Assembly: GCF_035607535.1 (NCBI RefSeq)
Contig: NZ_JAYDZX010000002.1
Location: 310,001 to 374,000, forward strand
Length of the DNA: 64,000 nt
Reading direction: 5' to 3'
Source of the DNA: Salinimicrobium sp035607535
GTDB lineage: Bacteria; Bacteroidota; Bacteroidia; Flavobacteriales; Flavobacteriaceae
Shown here: in pieces, positions 8,353 to 17,684 of the stretch
Numbering within the stretch: the stretch's first letter is position 1
Layout of the letters: the number at the start of each line of letters is the position of its first letter
Program-made: the position numbers and the translations under genes
Notes under the pieces: generated by a model
What the model saw: only the letters and a program-made list of their open reading frames with translations
Databases searched by the model: none
What the model was told of the DNA's origin: nothing

Positions 8353-11300
8353 ATGATGAAACGACTACACTTTTTAAGCCTCTTCCTCTTACTGGGGATA
8401 TTTACGGGCTACTCACAAACAAATCTTCCCGATGTCTGGGATTTTGGGGCCACACAGCTGGATGAAACCCAATATAACAATCAGTTATCGGTAGAGGTAA
8501 TCAACTCCTGGTATGATCCCTCGATCCCTGCCGGAAGTGCAGACCAAACATTACCCGACTTTACAGTAGGGGATCTAAGCTTTACAGGAGGCGGGAGTGA
8601 TCGCTTAAGAACTACCAATACTGCGCTTACTCGTTATGACGATAACATTGATGAATACGAAGATTTTAAAGGTAGGGTCTATATCAACTCCTCCGGAGCT
8701 ACAGGAAGATATTTCAGCCTTGAATTAGAAGAAAATGATAAGGTTACCATTTGGGCACTTACTCAGAATGGTACTGGAAACATACATTTTGAATTTGTAG
8801 CAGATCCTTCTCTGCAGAACGACGTGACTGCTGTAGGTGAAGAACTTACTCAACTGACTTTTGTTGCTCAGGCCGCAGGGACCTATCGGATCTATGATGA
8901 TACCGATAAGCCAAGCTATTTCAGAATAATGCGGGAAAGCAATAGCGGTTCTGCAGGAACGAATGATGGACAGGATGTTTGGGACTTTGGGGCCACGCAA
9001 CTGGATGAAACCCAGTACAACAATCTGTTGAACGTTGAGGTCATCAACTCCTGGTATGATCCTTCGATCCCTGCTGGAAGTGCAGACCAAACTTTACCTG
9101 ACTTTACTGTAGGAGATCTAAGTTTTACAGGTGGCGGGAGTGATCGCTTGAGAACTACCAATACTGCCCTCACCCGTTATGATGATAACATCGATGAATA
9201 CGAGGACTTTAAGGGTAGAGTCTATATCAATTCTTCGGGAGCTACAGGAAGATATTTCAGCCTGGTTCTTGACGCCTATGATGAGGTAACAATCTGGGCA
9301 CTTACTCAGAATGGCACCGGAAATATACATTTTGAGAACATAGCAGATCCCGAACTTCAAAATGATGTAGTTGCTGTTGGGGAGGAATTATCCGAACTCA
9401 ACTTCACTGCCAAAACCGCAGGTACTTACAAGATCTACGACGATACAGATAAACCCAGCTATTTCAGGATTGTGCGCAGCAGTGCAACTATGGCAACAGT
9501 TAGCGGTACCGTGGATGTGAGTGCAGCAGCCGGTATTCCTGGGGGATACAGCATTGTGTTCACCAATGAAAATGGAGACTCCTGGACTACTTCTGCCTCT
9601 GAAGGTGCTTATACAGTTGACCTGCCTGCAGGATACACCTATGACATTGCTCTGGAAGGAGCCGATGGTTATTCGGTAACAGGTTCGGGCGTAGAGGTAA
9701 CAGAGGACACTTCAGTAAATATTGTTATTCAGGAAGATGGTGCCGCAGGGGGTGACCAGGTTGCCGATGTCTGGGATTTTGGAGCCACTCAACTGGATGA
9801 AACCCAGTACAACAATCTGTTGAACGTTGAGGTCATCAACTCCTGGTACGATCCTTCAATCCCTGCAGGAAGTGCAGACCAGACATTACCTGACTTCACT
9901 GTAGGAGATTTAAGCTTTACAGGTGGCGGGAGTGATCGCTTGAGAACTACCAATACTGCCCTCACCCGTTATGATGATAACATCGACGAGTACGAGGATT
10001 TTAAAGGTAGGGTTTATATCAATTCTTCGGGAGCTACAGGAAGATATTTTAGCCTGGTTCTTGACGCCTATGACGAGGTAACGATCTTTGCATTAACCCA
10101 GAATGGAACCGGAAATATCCATTTTGAGAACGTAGCAGATCCCACGCTTCAAAATGATGTAGTCGCTGTTGGGGAGGAATTAACCGAACTCAACTTCACT
10201 GCCAAAACCGCAGGTACTTATAAGATCTACGACGATACAGATAAGCCCAGCTATTTCAGGATAGTGCGCAGGAGCGCAGCTATGGCTACAGTAACCGGAA
10301 CCGTTGATGTTGTCGCAGCAGCCGGTCTTCCGGCAGGATACAGCATAGTCTTCACCAACGAAAACGGGGACTCCTGGACTACATCTGCTTCTGAAGATGC
10401 TTATACTGTTGACCTGCTTGCAGGTTACACCTATGATATCACTCTGGAAGGAGCCGAGGGTTATTCGGTGGTAAATTCCAGCATTGAGATAACAGAGGAC
10501 ACTTCAGTAAATATTGTTATTCAGGAGGATGGAGCTGCAGGTGGCAACGGACTTACCGATGTCTGGGATTTTGGAGCCACTCAACTGGATGAAACCCATT
10601 ACAACAATCTGTTGAACGTTGAGGTTATCAACTCCTGGTATGATCCTTCAATTCCTGCCGGAAGTGAAGACCAGACATTACCGGACTTTACAGTAGGGGA
10701 TCTTAGCTTTACAGGTGGCGGGAGTGATCGCTTGAGAACTACCAATACCGCCCTTACCCGCTATGATGATAATATCGATGAATACGAGGATTTTAAAGGA
10801 AGGGTGTATATCAATTCTTCGGGAGCTACCGGAAGATATTTTAGTCTTGAACTTAATGAAGATGATGAGGTAACTCTCTGGACCCTTACGCAAAACGGGA
10901 ACGGGAATATTCATTTTGAATATGTAGCCGATCCAGACCTGCAAAATGATGTAGTTGCTGTGGGAGAAGAGCTTACCGAAATAAGCTTTATGGCTAAGGC
11001 CGCAGGTACTTACCGTATTTATGATGATACAGATAAACCAAGTTACTTCAGGATTACGCGTGATGCCGCAACCTACACTACTGTAACAGGTAATGTGGAT
11101 GTGACAGCAGCCGAAGGTATTCCATCAGATTTTAATGTAGTATTTACGAATGATCATGGAAAGACCTGGGAACTTCCTTTTACTACAGGAGGATCCTTTA
11201 GTGTTGTGCTTCCTGTTGGATATCAATATGAAGTTTCTCTGGATGGAGCCGAAGGTTATTCTATAGAAGGAAACTCAAGCCTTGAAGTAACAGAAAGTAC

Positions 11301-13335
11301 TACTTCATTCGATATCAATATTGGAAAGGATCTGGTCTATGTAGAAGGGCTACCCGATGTTTGGGATTTTGGAGCGACTCTGCTGGACGAATCTCAGTTC
11401 AACAACATGTTGAATGAAGCCAGAATAAATTCCTGGTATGACGAATCCATCCCTCCCGGAAGCGAAGGTCACACCCTGCCCGACTTTACTGCAGGGGATC
11501 TTAGCTTTACCGGAGGAGGAAGCGACAGGCTTAGAACAACAAATACAAACCTCACCCGCTACGATGATAATATTGATGATTATGAGGAGTTCAAAGGTCG
11601 CATCTACATCAATTCCAGAGGTGCCAGAAACAGGTACCTGAGCCTGGATTTAGAAGAAGACGATAAAGTAACGCTTTGGGTTCTTGGCCAGGATGGAAAT
11701 GGAGAAGTTCATTTTGAAAATGCCGCAGATCCCGCCCTGCAGAATGACATGGTGAAGACTAGTGGGGAACTCATGGAGATCTCTTTCGTAGCAAAAGCGG
11801 ATGGAACCTATCACATTTATGATGCAGTAGATAAGCCGAGTTACTTTAGAATTGTTAGAACCCCTGCTACTTATGTAACCATAACAGGTAATGTGGATGT
11901 AACAGATGCTCCGGGTATTCCTGAAGATTACTCTCTGGTATTCGAAATTGAAGAAGGAAAGACCTGGACGCTGCAGCCAACAGACGGAACTTATCAATTG
12001 GATCTACCTGTTGGATTTGAATATACTGTTTCTGTGGAGGGAGCTGACGGATATGTTATTTCCGGTGGATCATCCCTCACTGTTGTCGAAGGTACAGCCA
12101 CACATGATATTACCATTGAAAAAGTGGAAATCTATCCTGTGACTGGTTCCATTGTGGGGCTTGGTGACAAGATTGGAAATTTAGCCCTTACTTTCACACC
12201 GGCTCCCGGAACAGATGCACTTTATGTTCCAAAACCGGTGATCGACACAGAAGCTGCGACCTATTCCGTAAAACTTGAACCAAACATCCAGTACACTATC
12301 AGTGCTAATGGTGTGGATGGTTATTTTATACCGGAAAATACTCTGGAGATAACCGCTGAAACCACCAGCGATATAGTCTTCGAGGCTGAACCGGATGGAC
12401 CTTATGGCGATATCGACGGCGACGGAATTTTAAATGCTGTTGACAATTGTGTCGCAACTCCTAACCCAGATCAGGCAGATCTTAATGAGAACGGAGTGGG
12501 CGATGTGTGTGATGACGACGATGGAGACGGGATCATCAACTATGATGATAACTGTCCCGATACACCCGAAGGTACTGTAGTTGATGTGTTTGGTTGTGAG
12601 GTTTTCAACTTACCACCAAATAACTTCGCGATCTCTGTACAGGAAGTGAGCTGTAATGGCAATAGTGACGGAATGATCACCGTGACTGCCGCCGATCAAA
12701 GCTATACTTATAACGTCACTGTGACTGGCCCCGGTACAGGTTCTGCCGTTCTTTCCGACTCCAATGGCTTTTCAGCCAGTGTAAATAACCTGGCTGCAGG
12801 TACTTATGACGTATGTATAACAATAGATGGTCAGGATGGATATGAGCAGTGCTTCAGCGTATATGTAGAAGGTCCAACGCCTTTGGCAGCATATTCTTCT
12901 GTCAATTACGCGAACCACACCATGAGCCTCACCCTTGATGGTGCCAGCGAATACAGGATAGAACTCAATGGAAAGGTGATCACTACCTCAAAATCCCAGG
13001 TTCTTCTGGATCTGAAAACAGGTATGAACAAATTCTCTGTTTCGACAGATTCCGATTGCCAGGGAATTTTCGCCGATGAAGTTTTCCTTTCAGAAGAGGT
13101 AGTACTTTATCCAAACCCAACAATGGGAGATCTTAGAGCATACATCAATGGAACCGATGGAACCATAGATGTTTCCATAATCGATCTTCGTGGTCAACAA
13201 TATATGTCTCAAAAGATGGAAGTTCCGTCAAACAGAATAATTGAGCTTAATCTTAATGGCTTCAGAGATGGAGTTTACTTCCTGCTTCTAAAATCGGCCA
13301 CGGTGAACAAAACTTTAAAAGTGATCAAATCATGA
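8353..13335 (+). CDS. Large T9SS-secreted protein with five WDFGA repeats, probable pectin-binding surface protein
   Basis: This 1660-residue protein has a signal peptide ending near residue 22. Five copies of a domain of about 165 residues begin with DVWDFGA at residues 27, 208, 472, 736 and 1002. Each contains INSWYD, TLPDF, GGGSDRLRTTN, LTRYDDNID and KPSYFRI. After copies 2 to 5 comes an 85-residue beta-rich linker domain (GTVDVSAAAGIP, then YTYDIALEGADGYSV) resembling carboxypeptidase-regulatory folds. Near residue 1352 lie thrombospondin type 3 calcium repeats (DIDGDGILNAVDNC). The last 75 residues, starting at VVLYPNPT (1583), are a type A T9SS sorting domain. No catalytic motif is seen. 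The aromatic and charged conserved positions and the location, coupled by an ATGA overlap to a pectate lyase, suggest a multivalent pectin-binding protein. The binding role is inference. Confidence 0.85.
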   Translation: MMKRLHFLSLFLLLGIFTGYSQTNLPDVWDFGATQLDETQYNNQLSVEVINSWYDPSIPAGSADQTLPDFTVGDLSFTGGGSDRLRTTNTALTRYDDNIDEYEDFKGRVYINSSGATGRYFSLELEENDKVTIWALTQNGTGNIHFEFVADPSLQNDVTAVGEELTQLTFVAQAAGTYRIYDDTDKPSYFRIMRESNSGSAGTNDGQDVWDFGATQLDETQYNNLLNVEVINSWYDPSIPAGSADQTLPDFTVGDLSFTGGGSDRLRTTNTALTRYDDNIDEYEDFKGRVYINSSGATGRYFSLVLDAYDEVTIWALTQNGTGNIHFENIADPELQNDVVAVGEELSELNFTAKTAGTYKIYDDTDKPSYFRIVRSSATMATVSGTVDVSAAAGIPGGYSIVFTNENGDSWTTSASEGAYTVDLPAGYTYDIALEGADGYSVTGSGVEVTEDTSVNIVIQEDGAAGGDQVADVWDFGATQLDETQYNNLLNVEVINSWYDPSIPAGSADQTLPDFTVGDLSFTGGGSDRLRTTNTALTRYDDNIDEYEDFKGRVYINSSGATGRYFSLVLDAYDEVTIFALTQNGTGNIHFENVADPTLQNDVVAVGEELTELNFTAKTAGTYKIYDDTDKPSYFRIVRRSAAMATVTGTVDVVAAAGLPAGYSIVFTNENGDSWTTSASEDAYTVDLLAGYTYDITLEGAEGYSVVNSSIEITEDTSVNIVIQEDGAAGGNGLTDVWDFGATQLDETHYNNLLNVEVINSWYDPSIPAGSEDQTLPDFTVGDLSFTGGGSDRLRTTNTALTRYDDNIDEYEDFKGRVYINSSGATGRYFSLELNEDDEVTLWTLTQNGNGNIHFEYVADPDLQNDVVAVGEELTEISFMAKAAGTYRIYDDTDKPSYFRITRDAATYTTVTGNVDVTAAEGIPSDFNVVFTNDHGKTWELPFTTGGSFSVVLPVGYQYEVSLDGAEGYSIEGNSSLEVTESTTSFDINIGKDLVYVEGLPDVWDFGATLLDESQFNNMLNEARINSWYDESIPPGSEGHTLPDFTAGDLSFTGGGSDRLRTTNTNLTRYDDNIDDYEEFKGRIYINSRGARNRYLSLDLEEDDKVTLWVLGQDGNGEVHFENAADPALQNDMVKTSGELMEISFVAKADGTYHIYDAVDKPSYFRIVRTPATYVTITGNVDVTDAPGIPEDYSLVFEIEEGKTWTLQPTDGTYQLDLPVGFEYTVSVEGADGYVISGGSSLTVVEGTATHDITIEKVEIYPVTGSIVGLGDKIGNLALTFTPAPGTDALYVPKPVIDTEAATYSVKLEPNIQYTISANGVDGYFIPENTLEITAETTSDIVFEAEPDGPYGDIDGDGILNAVDNCVATPNPDQADLNENGVGDVCDDDDGDGIINYDDNCPDTPEGTVVDVFGCEVFNLPPNNFAISVQEVSCNGNSDGMITVTAADQSYTYNVTVTGPGTGSAVLSDSNGFSASVNNLAAGTYDVCITIDGQDGYEQCFSVYVEGPTPLAAYSSVNYANHTMSLTLDGASEYRIELNGKVITTSKSQVLLDLKTGMNKFSVSTDSDCQGIFADEVFLSEEVVLYPNPTMGDLRAYINGTDGTIDVSIIDLRGQQYMSQKMEVPSNRIIELNLNGFRDGVYFLLLKSATVNKTLKVIKS
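8431..11862 (+). repeat. Five tandem WDFGA-domain coding repeats, copies 2-4 in exact 792-bp register
   Basis: Repeat units start at 8431, 8974, 9766, 10558 and 11356. Copies 2, 3 and 4 are spaced by exactly 792 bp and share long near-identical stretches, which points to recent tandem duplication. Copy 1 lacks the linker domain, and copy 5 is the most diverged. The array is a substrate for recombination and copy-number change. Confidence 0.9.
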
Positions 13336-15191
13336 AAAACCCAATAAATCTTATAGACATTCAAATCAAACGGCTCATGATCCTTTTTCTCGGGATCATG
13401 GCCGTAGGGTGCTCCAGCGATGATGATTCTCAGGTAATCTATGATGTAGTTCCTGGAGTAGCCAGTTTAGTACTTCCTCAAGATAACACCCAGTGTGAAA
13501 TAGGGGATGTTATAGCAAACATGGCCGAGGTTGCTTTTGAGTGGGAAGAGTCTGCCGATACAGAAAGGTATGACCTTATCATCACCAACCTGGCTACCCA
13601 GGAGGTGACACAGAGGTTGAATCTCACCACCACCTCCATCATAGTGAGGCTGGAAAGAGGATATCCCTATGTGTGGCAGGTGATCTCCAAAAATGCCGGA
13701 GAAGAAACCAGCGCCTCCGATCCCTACAAGTTCTATGTGGCCGGGGAGCCGGGTTCTAATAACGTGCCGTTTCCCGCAACCCTGTTGTCCCCGGGTTCAG
13801 GAGCTGAGGTGACTCCGGTCGATGGAGAAATAACTTTGGAGTGGGAAGCTGCCGCGACCGATACAGATGGCGATCCTTTGACCTATACCTTATTTCTCGA
13901 CACCGTAGACGGTAAACAGGAACCAGCTGAAGAATTTAAAGGCCTTACGCAGACTTCTATGGATGTAGAGGTGGCGCCAAACAGTATTTACTACTGGCGT
14001 GTGGCAACCAGCGACGGAAAGAACACTGCGATGAGCAACATCTATACCTTTAGGACCGGTGAAAATACATCTTCGGTTCAGGGGGTAATAGTGAGCACCT
14101 CTGAGGAAATTCTTAACGCCATTGCAGCTGCTACTCCGGGAGAAAACATCTATATACGTGGTGGAGAATACTTTTTTGACGCTACTATCAAGATCAACAA
14201 CAGTGGTTCAGTGGATAACATGATCTCTCTGTTGGCGCATCCCAAAGATGATACCCGACCAAAGTTTAACTTTTCCTCAATGTCTGAGGATTCTTCGAAC
14301 AGAGGAATTGAGCTGGGAGGTAGCTACTGGCACATCAAAGGCGTGGACGTATTTAAGGCTGGTGACAACGGAATGTTGATCACCGGCCATAATAACCTGG
14401 TTGAGTTCTGTACTTTTTCTGAATGTTCAGACACTGGACTTCAATTGGGAAGTGGAGCATCCAACAACACCATCCTCAACTCAGACTCTTTCTATAATGC
14501 CGATTCTACCCTCGAAAATGCAGATGGCTTTGCAGCCAAGCTGGATGTTGGTACCGGTAACAAGTTTGTAGGATGTAGGGCTTGGCAAAATCTCGACGAT
14601 GGTTGGGATGGTTACCTGAGAAATGGCGATAACGTAACTACCATTCATGAAAATTGCTGGTCTATCCAAAATGGCTATTTAAAAGATGGTTCTGTGAGTG
14701 GCGGAGATGGAAACGGATTTAAGACAGGTGGAAGTGACGATAAGGATTTGAAGCACAATGCCATCTACATTAGATCCATTGCCGTTGGTAACAGGTTTGA
14801 CGGTTTCGATCATAACAGCAACAGGGGAGAAGTGACCCTTTATAACTGCTCTGCTTATGATAACGGAACCAATTATGGTTTTGGCAGTACAAATCCGCTG
14901 GATAAATTGACCATTAAGAACAGCAATGTTCTGGGCGAAGTTGGAGGTATCAATGCAACTACTTTAGATGTATCCCACAACAGTTGGACCCTGGAAGGTG
15001 TTGATTCTTCTGTAGATGATTTTGTCGGCATAGATTATTCTCAACTCACAGCACCCAGAAAACCGGATGGAAGTCTGCCCGATGTTAGCTTTTTCCATCT
15101 GGAGGCCGATAGTGATATGATCGATGCGGGAGTTGATGTAGGTTTACCTTACAACGGGGCTGCACCAGATCTTGGAGCCTTTGAGTTCTAA
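13332..15191 (+). CDS. PL9-type pectate lyase lipoprotein with FN3-like modules
   Basis: The 619-residue protein is predicted to cleave homogalacturonan by calcium-dependent beta-elimination. Its ATG overlaps the stop of the WDFGA protein (ATGA, 13332-13335), implying translational coupling. A lipoprotein signal ends in AVGC (Cys 27). Residues about 60-245 are FN3-like domains (EVAFEWEESADTERYDLII, ITLEWEAAATDTDGDPLTY). From about 250 a right-handed beta-helix begins (ENIYIRGGEYFFDATI), with FCTFSECSDTGLQLGSG, ENADGFAAK, NLDDGWDG and GDGNGFKTGG. The last contains the lysine position used as Bronsted base in PL9 enzymes, and the DG-rich turns match the PL9 calcium site. Length and layout fit PL9 with added N-terminal modules. 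A start at the internal Met 16 is possible but gives a shorter n-region. Confidence 0.85.
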   Translation: MKNPINLIDIQIKRLMILFLGIMAVGCSSDDDSQVIYDVVPGVASLVLPQDNTQCEIGDVIANMAEVAFEWEESADTERYDLIITNLATQEVTQRLNLTTTSIIVRLERGYPYVWQVISKNAGEETSASDPYKFYVAGEPGSNNVPFPATLLSPGSGAEVTPVDGEITLEWEAAATDTDGDPLTYTLFLDTVDGKQEPAEEFKGLTQTSMDVEVAPNSIYYWRVATSDGKNTAMSNIYTFRTGENTSSVQGVIVSTSEEILNAIAAATPGENIYIRGGEYFFDATIKINNSGSVDNMISLLAHPKDDTRPKFNFSSMSEDSSNRGIELGGSYWHIKGVDVFKAGDNGMLITGHNNLVEFCTFSECSDTGLQLGSGASNNTILNSDSFYNADSTLENADGFAAKLDVGTGNKFVGCRAWQNLDDGWDGYLRNGDNVTTIHENCWSIQNGYLKDGSVSGGDGNGFKTGGSDDKDLKHNAIYIRSIAVGNRFDGFDHNSNRGEVTLYNCSAYDNGTNYGFGSTNPLDKLTIKNSNVLGEVGGINATTLDVSHNSWTLEGVDSSVDDFVGIDYSQLTAPRKPDGSLPDVSFFHLEADSDMIDAGVDVGLPYNGAAPDLGAFEF

Positions 15192-15239
15192 TCTGTAGCT
15201 CCTCTTAGAGGATTTGTACTGACTATTTGATAGCCGTAC

Positions 15240-15290
15240 CTAATAGGCACTGTTGACCAACACCTGGGAATTGTGCCTATTAGTTTTAAT
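15240..15290 (+). terminator. Intrinsic terminator after the PL9 gene
   Basis: A perfect 11-bp stem pairs ctaataggcac (15240-15250) with gtgcctattag (15273-15283) across a 22-nt loop, followed by ttttaat. It separates the PL9 gene from the next gene at 15412. Further hairpins at 15304-15320 (tcccgg/ccggga) and 15369-15398 (gcgaagc/gcttcgc) lie in the leader of that gene, the second ending 13 nt before its ATG. Confidence 0.65.
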
Positions 15291-15411
15291 ATCAGGCTAT
15301 TTGTCCCGGAAGACCCGGGATATGATGAACAACATGAGGAATCAATTCCTTGTAGAAAATAATTAAAAGCGAAGCGTAGTAAGACTGAACAGCTTCGCAG
15401 AAATAAAATAT

Positions 15412-17673
15412 ATGTCCGGCACTTTTCTTAAAAAAATAAACTTTATTCTAATCATTCTTGCAGGTACCTGTTTGACAGGGCGGGCACAACATTTGGCGTT
15501 CCCTACAGCCGAAGGTTTTGGCCGTTATGCCACGGGGGGACGGGGCGGAATTGTCTATACGGTCACGAACCTTAATGATGATGGGGAAGGCAGTCTCAGA
15601 AAGGGTGTTTTAAAGGATGGTCCCCGCACCATTGTCTTTGCGGTTTCAGGGACTATCGAGCTGGAAAGGCCACTGGACATTAATAAAGGAGATCTTACCA
15701 TTGCCGGACAAACCGCGCCGGGTGAAGGCATCACCTTGAAGGGTTATCCTATGGCCGTAAAGGACGATAATGTGATCATTAGATACCTGCGTTTCAGGTT
15801 AGGAGATGTGCAGGAAGTCGCCGATGATTCCTTTAAAGGCAGGGACGTCATAAATGTCATTTTAGACCACTGTTCCATCAGCTGGGCTACAGATGAGAAT
15901 GCATCTTTCTATCAAAACAAGGATTTCACCATGCAGTGGTGCATCATTTCTGAAGCTCTTAATAGCTCGGTTCACTCCAAGGGAGATCACGGCTATGGCG
16001 GGATCTGGGGTGGTGAAAAGGTGAGTTTTCACCACAATTTGATCGCCAGCAACTACAGCAGGAATCCCCGGTTTAGCGGGTCCAAAACCACCGAGAATCT
16101 CAAGGGGGAGTTTGTCGATTTCAGGAATAACGTGATCTTCAACTGGGCCGATAACAGCATCTATGGTGGCGAGAACGGCCGCTACAACCTTGTGAACAAT
16201 TACTTTAAACCCGGTCCCGCCACCGAGGATAAAGAAAGGATCGTAGAACCTTATGAGCCCTACGGAAAGTTCTATGTGCACGGAAATTTTGTGGAAGGCT
16301 CACAAGAGGTGACAGGGAACAACTGGAATGGAGGCGTGCAGGGTGATAATCCTGAAGCAGCGCGGGTTCATGAAGCCTTTGATATCAACAACAATGTGGA
16401 GACACAGGAGGCAACCGAAGCTTTTGATCTTGTAATGAGAAAATCCGGAGCAAGCCTTAGGCGAGATGCCGTAGACATCAGGATCATTAATGAGACCAGG
16501 AGTGGAAAGACCACCCATGGCAACGGGATCATAGATTCCCAGGAGCAGGTGGGAGGCTGGCCAAAATTAAGAGGCGGTACTGTACCTAAAGACACCGATG
16601 AAGACGGTATGCCCGATGTGTGGGAGAAACAAAAAGGGCTTAACCCCTCCAAAAATGACGCTTCCGGGCACCTTCTTGACACGGGCTACACCAATCTCGA
16701 AATTTACCTAAACAGTCTTGTAGAGGAGGATTCTTCTACGGCCATGCTTTATGAAGATTCATACGACTTTGTGGTCGCCAAAGATGGCACGGGAGATTTT
16801 GAGACGGTACAGGCGGCCATAGACGCCGTTCCCGATTTCCGGAAGAACCGGACAAGGATCTTTATCAAGTCGGGCACCTATAAGGAAAAACTTGTATTAC
16901 CGGCTTCTAAGACCAATGTGACTTTTATAGGAGAGGACCTGGAAAAGACGATAATCACCTATGACGATTTTGCTCAAAAGCTGAATAGTTTTGGGGAAGA
17001 GATCGGGACAACGGGCTCTACTTCCTTCTATATCTTTGGAGATGGTTTTCAGGCAAAAAATATCACTTTTGAGAATAGTGCAGGTCCGGTGGGGCAGGCA
17101 GTGGCGGTAAGAATTGACGGCGATAAAGTCATTTTTGACACCTGTAGGTTTTTAGGCTTTCAGGATACACTTTATCCTCACGGCAGAAACAGCAGGCAGT
17201 ACTATCGCAATTGTTATATAGAAGGCACTACAGATTTCATTTTTGGATGGTCTACAGCGGTCTTTGATAACTGCGAGATCTATTCAAAAGAAGGAGGCCA
17301 CTATATCACCGCAGCTTCCACCGAAGAAGGTGCAGCGTACGGTTTCGTATTCCTAAACTGCAAATTGACCGGTAATGCGCCGGAAGAAAGCGTATATCTC
17401 GGTCGTCCCTGGCGGCCGTATGCGCAAACAGTATTTATTAATACCGGCATGGGAGAACATATCAAAAAGGAAGGCTGGCACAACTGGAACAAACCCCGGG
17501 CCGAAAAAACAGTCTTTTACGCTGAAGGCAATAATATGGGTCCCGGCTATACCCCTTCAAAAAGGGTAAAATGGGCGAAGATTCTTTCTCCCGAAAAAAT
17601 AAAAAGATACACAGTAAAAAAAGTATTGGCAGGATCTGACAACTGGGATCCTACTCAAATCGAAATAAAATAA
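15412..17673 (+). CDS. Secreted fusion: PL1 pectate lyase plus CE8 pectin methylesterase
   Basis: This 753-residue bifunctional enzyme should remove methyl esters from homogalacturonan and cleave the de-esterified chain. After a signal peptide (to about residue 25, no lipobox), residues 28-430 are a PL1-type beta-helix: AFPTAEGFGRYATGGRGG, ILDHCSISWATDE and the catalytic-arginine region SRNPRFSG (R217, R220). A short calcium-binding-like segment (DTDEDGMPDVWEKQKGLNP) links to the CE8 domain, which starts at residue 451 (YDFVVAKDGTGDF). CE8 motifs are GQAVAVR (Q562), QDTLY (D585), GTTDFIFG (D608) and LGRPWRPY (R665), so the catalytic set is complete. A lyase joined to its own demethylating enzyme suits methylated pectin. 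The next gene starts 11 bp downstream. Confidence 0.92.
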   Translation: MSGTFLKKINFILIILAGTCLTGRAQHLAFPTAEGFGRYATGGRGGIVYTVTNLNDDGEGSLRKGVLKDGPRTIVFAVSGTIELERPLDINKGDLTIAGQTAPGEGITLKGYPMAVKDDNVIIRYLRFRLGDVQEVADDSFKGRDVINVILDHCSISWATDENASFYQNKDFTMQWCIISEALNSSVHSKGDHGYGGIWGGEKVSFHHNLIASNYSRNPRFSGSKTTENLKGEFVDFRNNVIFNWADNSIYGGENGRYNLVNNYFKPGPATEDKERIVEPYEPYGKFYVHGNFVEGSQEVTGNNWNGGVQGDNPEAARVHEAFDINNNVETQEATEAFDLVMRKSGASLRRDAVDIRIINETRSGKTTHGNGIIDSQEQVGGWPKLRGGTVPKDTDEDGMPDVWEKQKGLNPSKNDASGHLLDTGYTNLEIYLNSLVEEDSSTAMLYEDSYDFVVAKDGTGDFETVQAAIDAVPDFRKNRTRIFIKSGTYKEKLVLPASKTNVTFIGEDLEKTIITYDDFAQKLNSFGEEIGTTGSTSFYIFGDGFQAKNITFENSAGPVGQAVAVRIDGDKVIFDTCRFLGFQDTLYPHGRNSRQYYRNCYIEGTTDFIFGWSTAVFDNCEIYSKEGGHYITAASTEEGAAYGFVFLNCKLTGNAPEESVYLGRPWRPYAQTVFINTGMGEHIKKEGWHNWNKPRAEKTVFYAEGNNMGPGYTPSKRVKWAKILSPEKIKRYTVKKVLAGSDNWDPTQIEIK

Positions 17674-17684
17674 TTAGACCTACA

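Noticed and set aside
8431..11862. Regular repeats considered as CRISPR or satellite DNA
   Set aside because: They are in-frame protein-domain repeats of about 500-790 bp inside one long gene.
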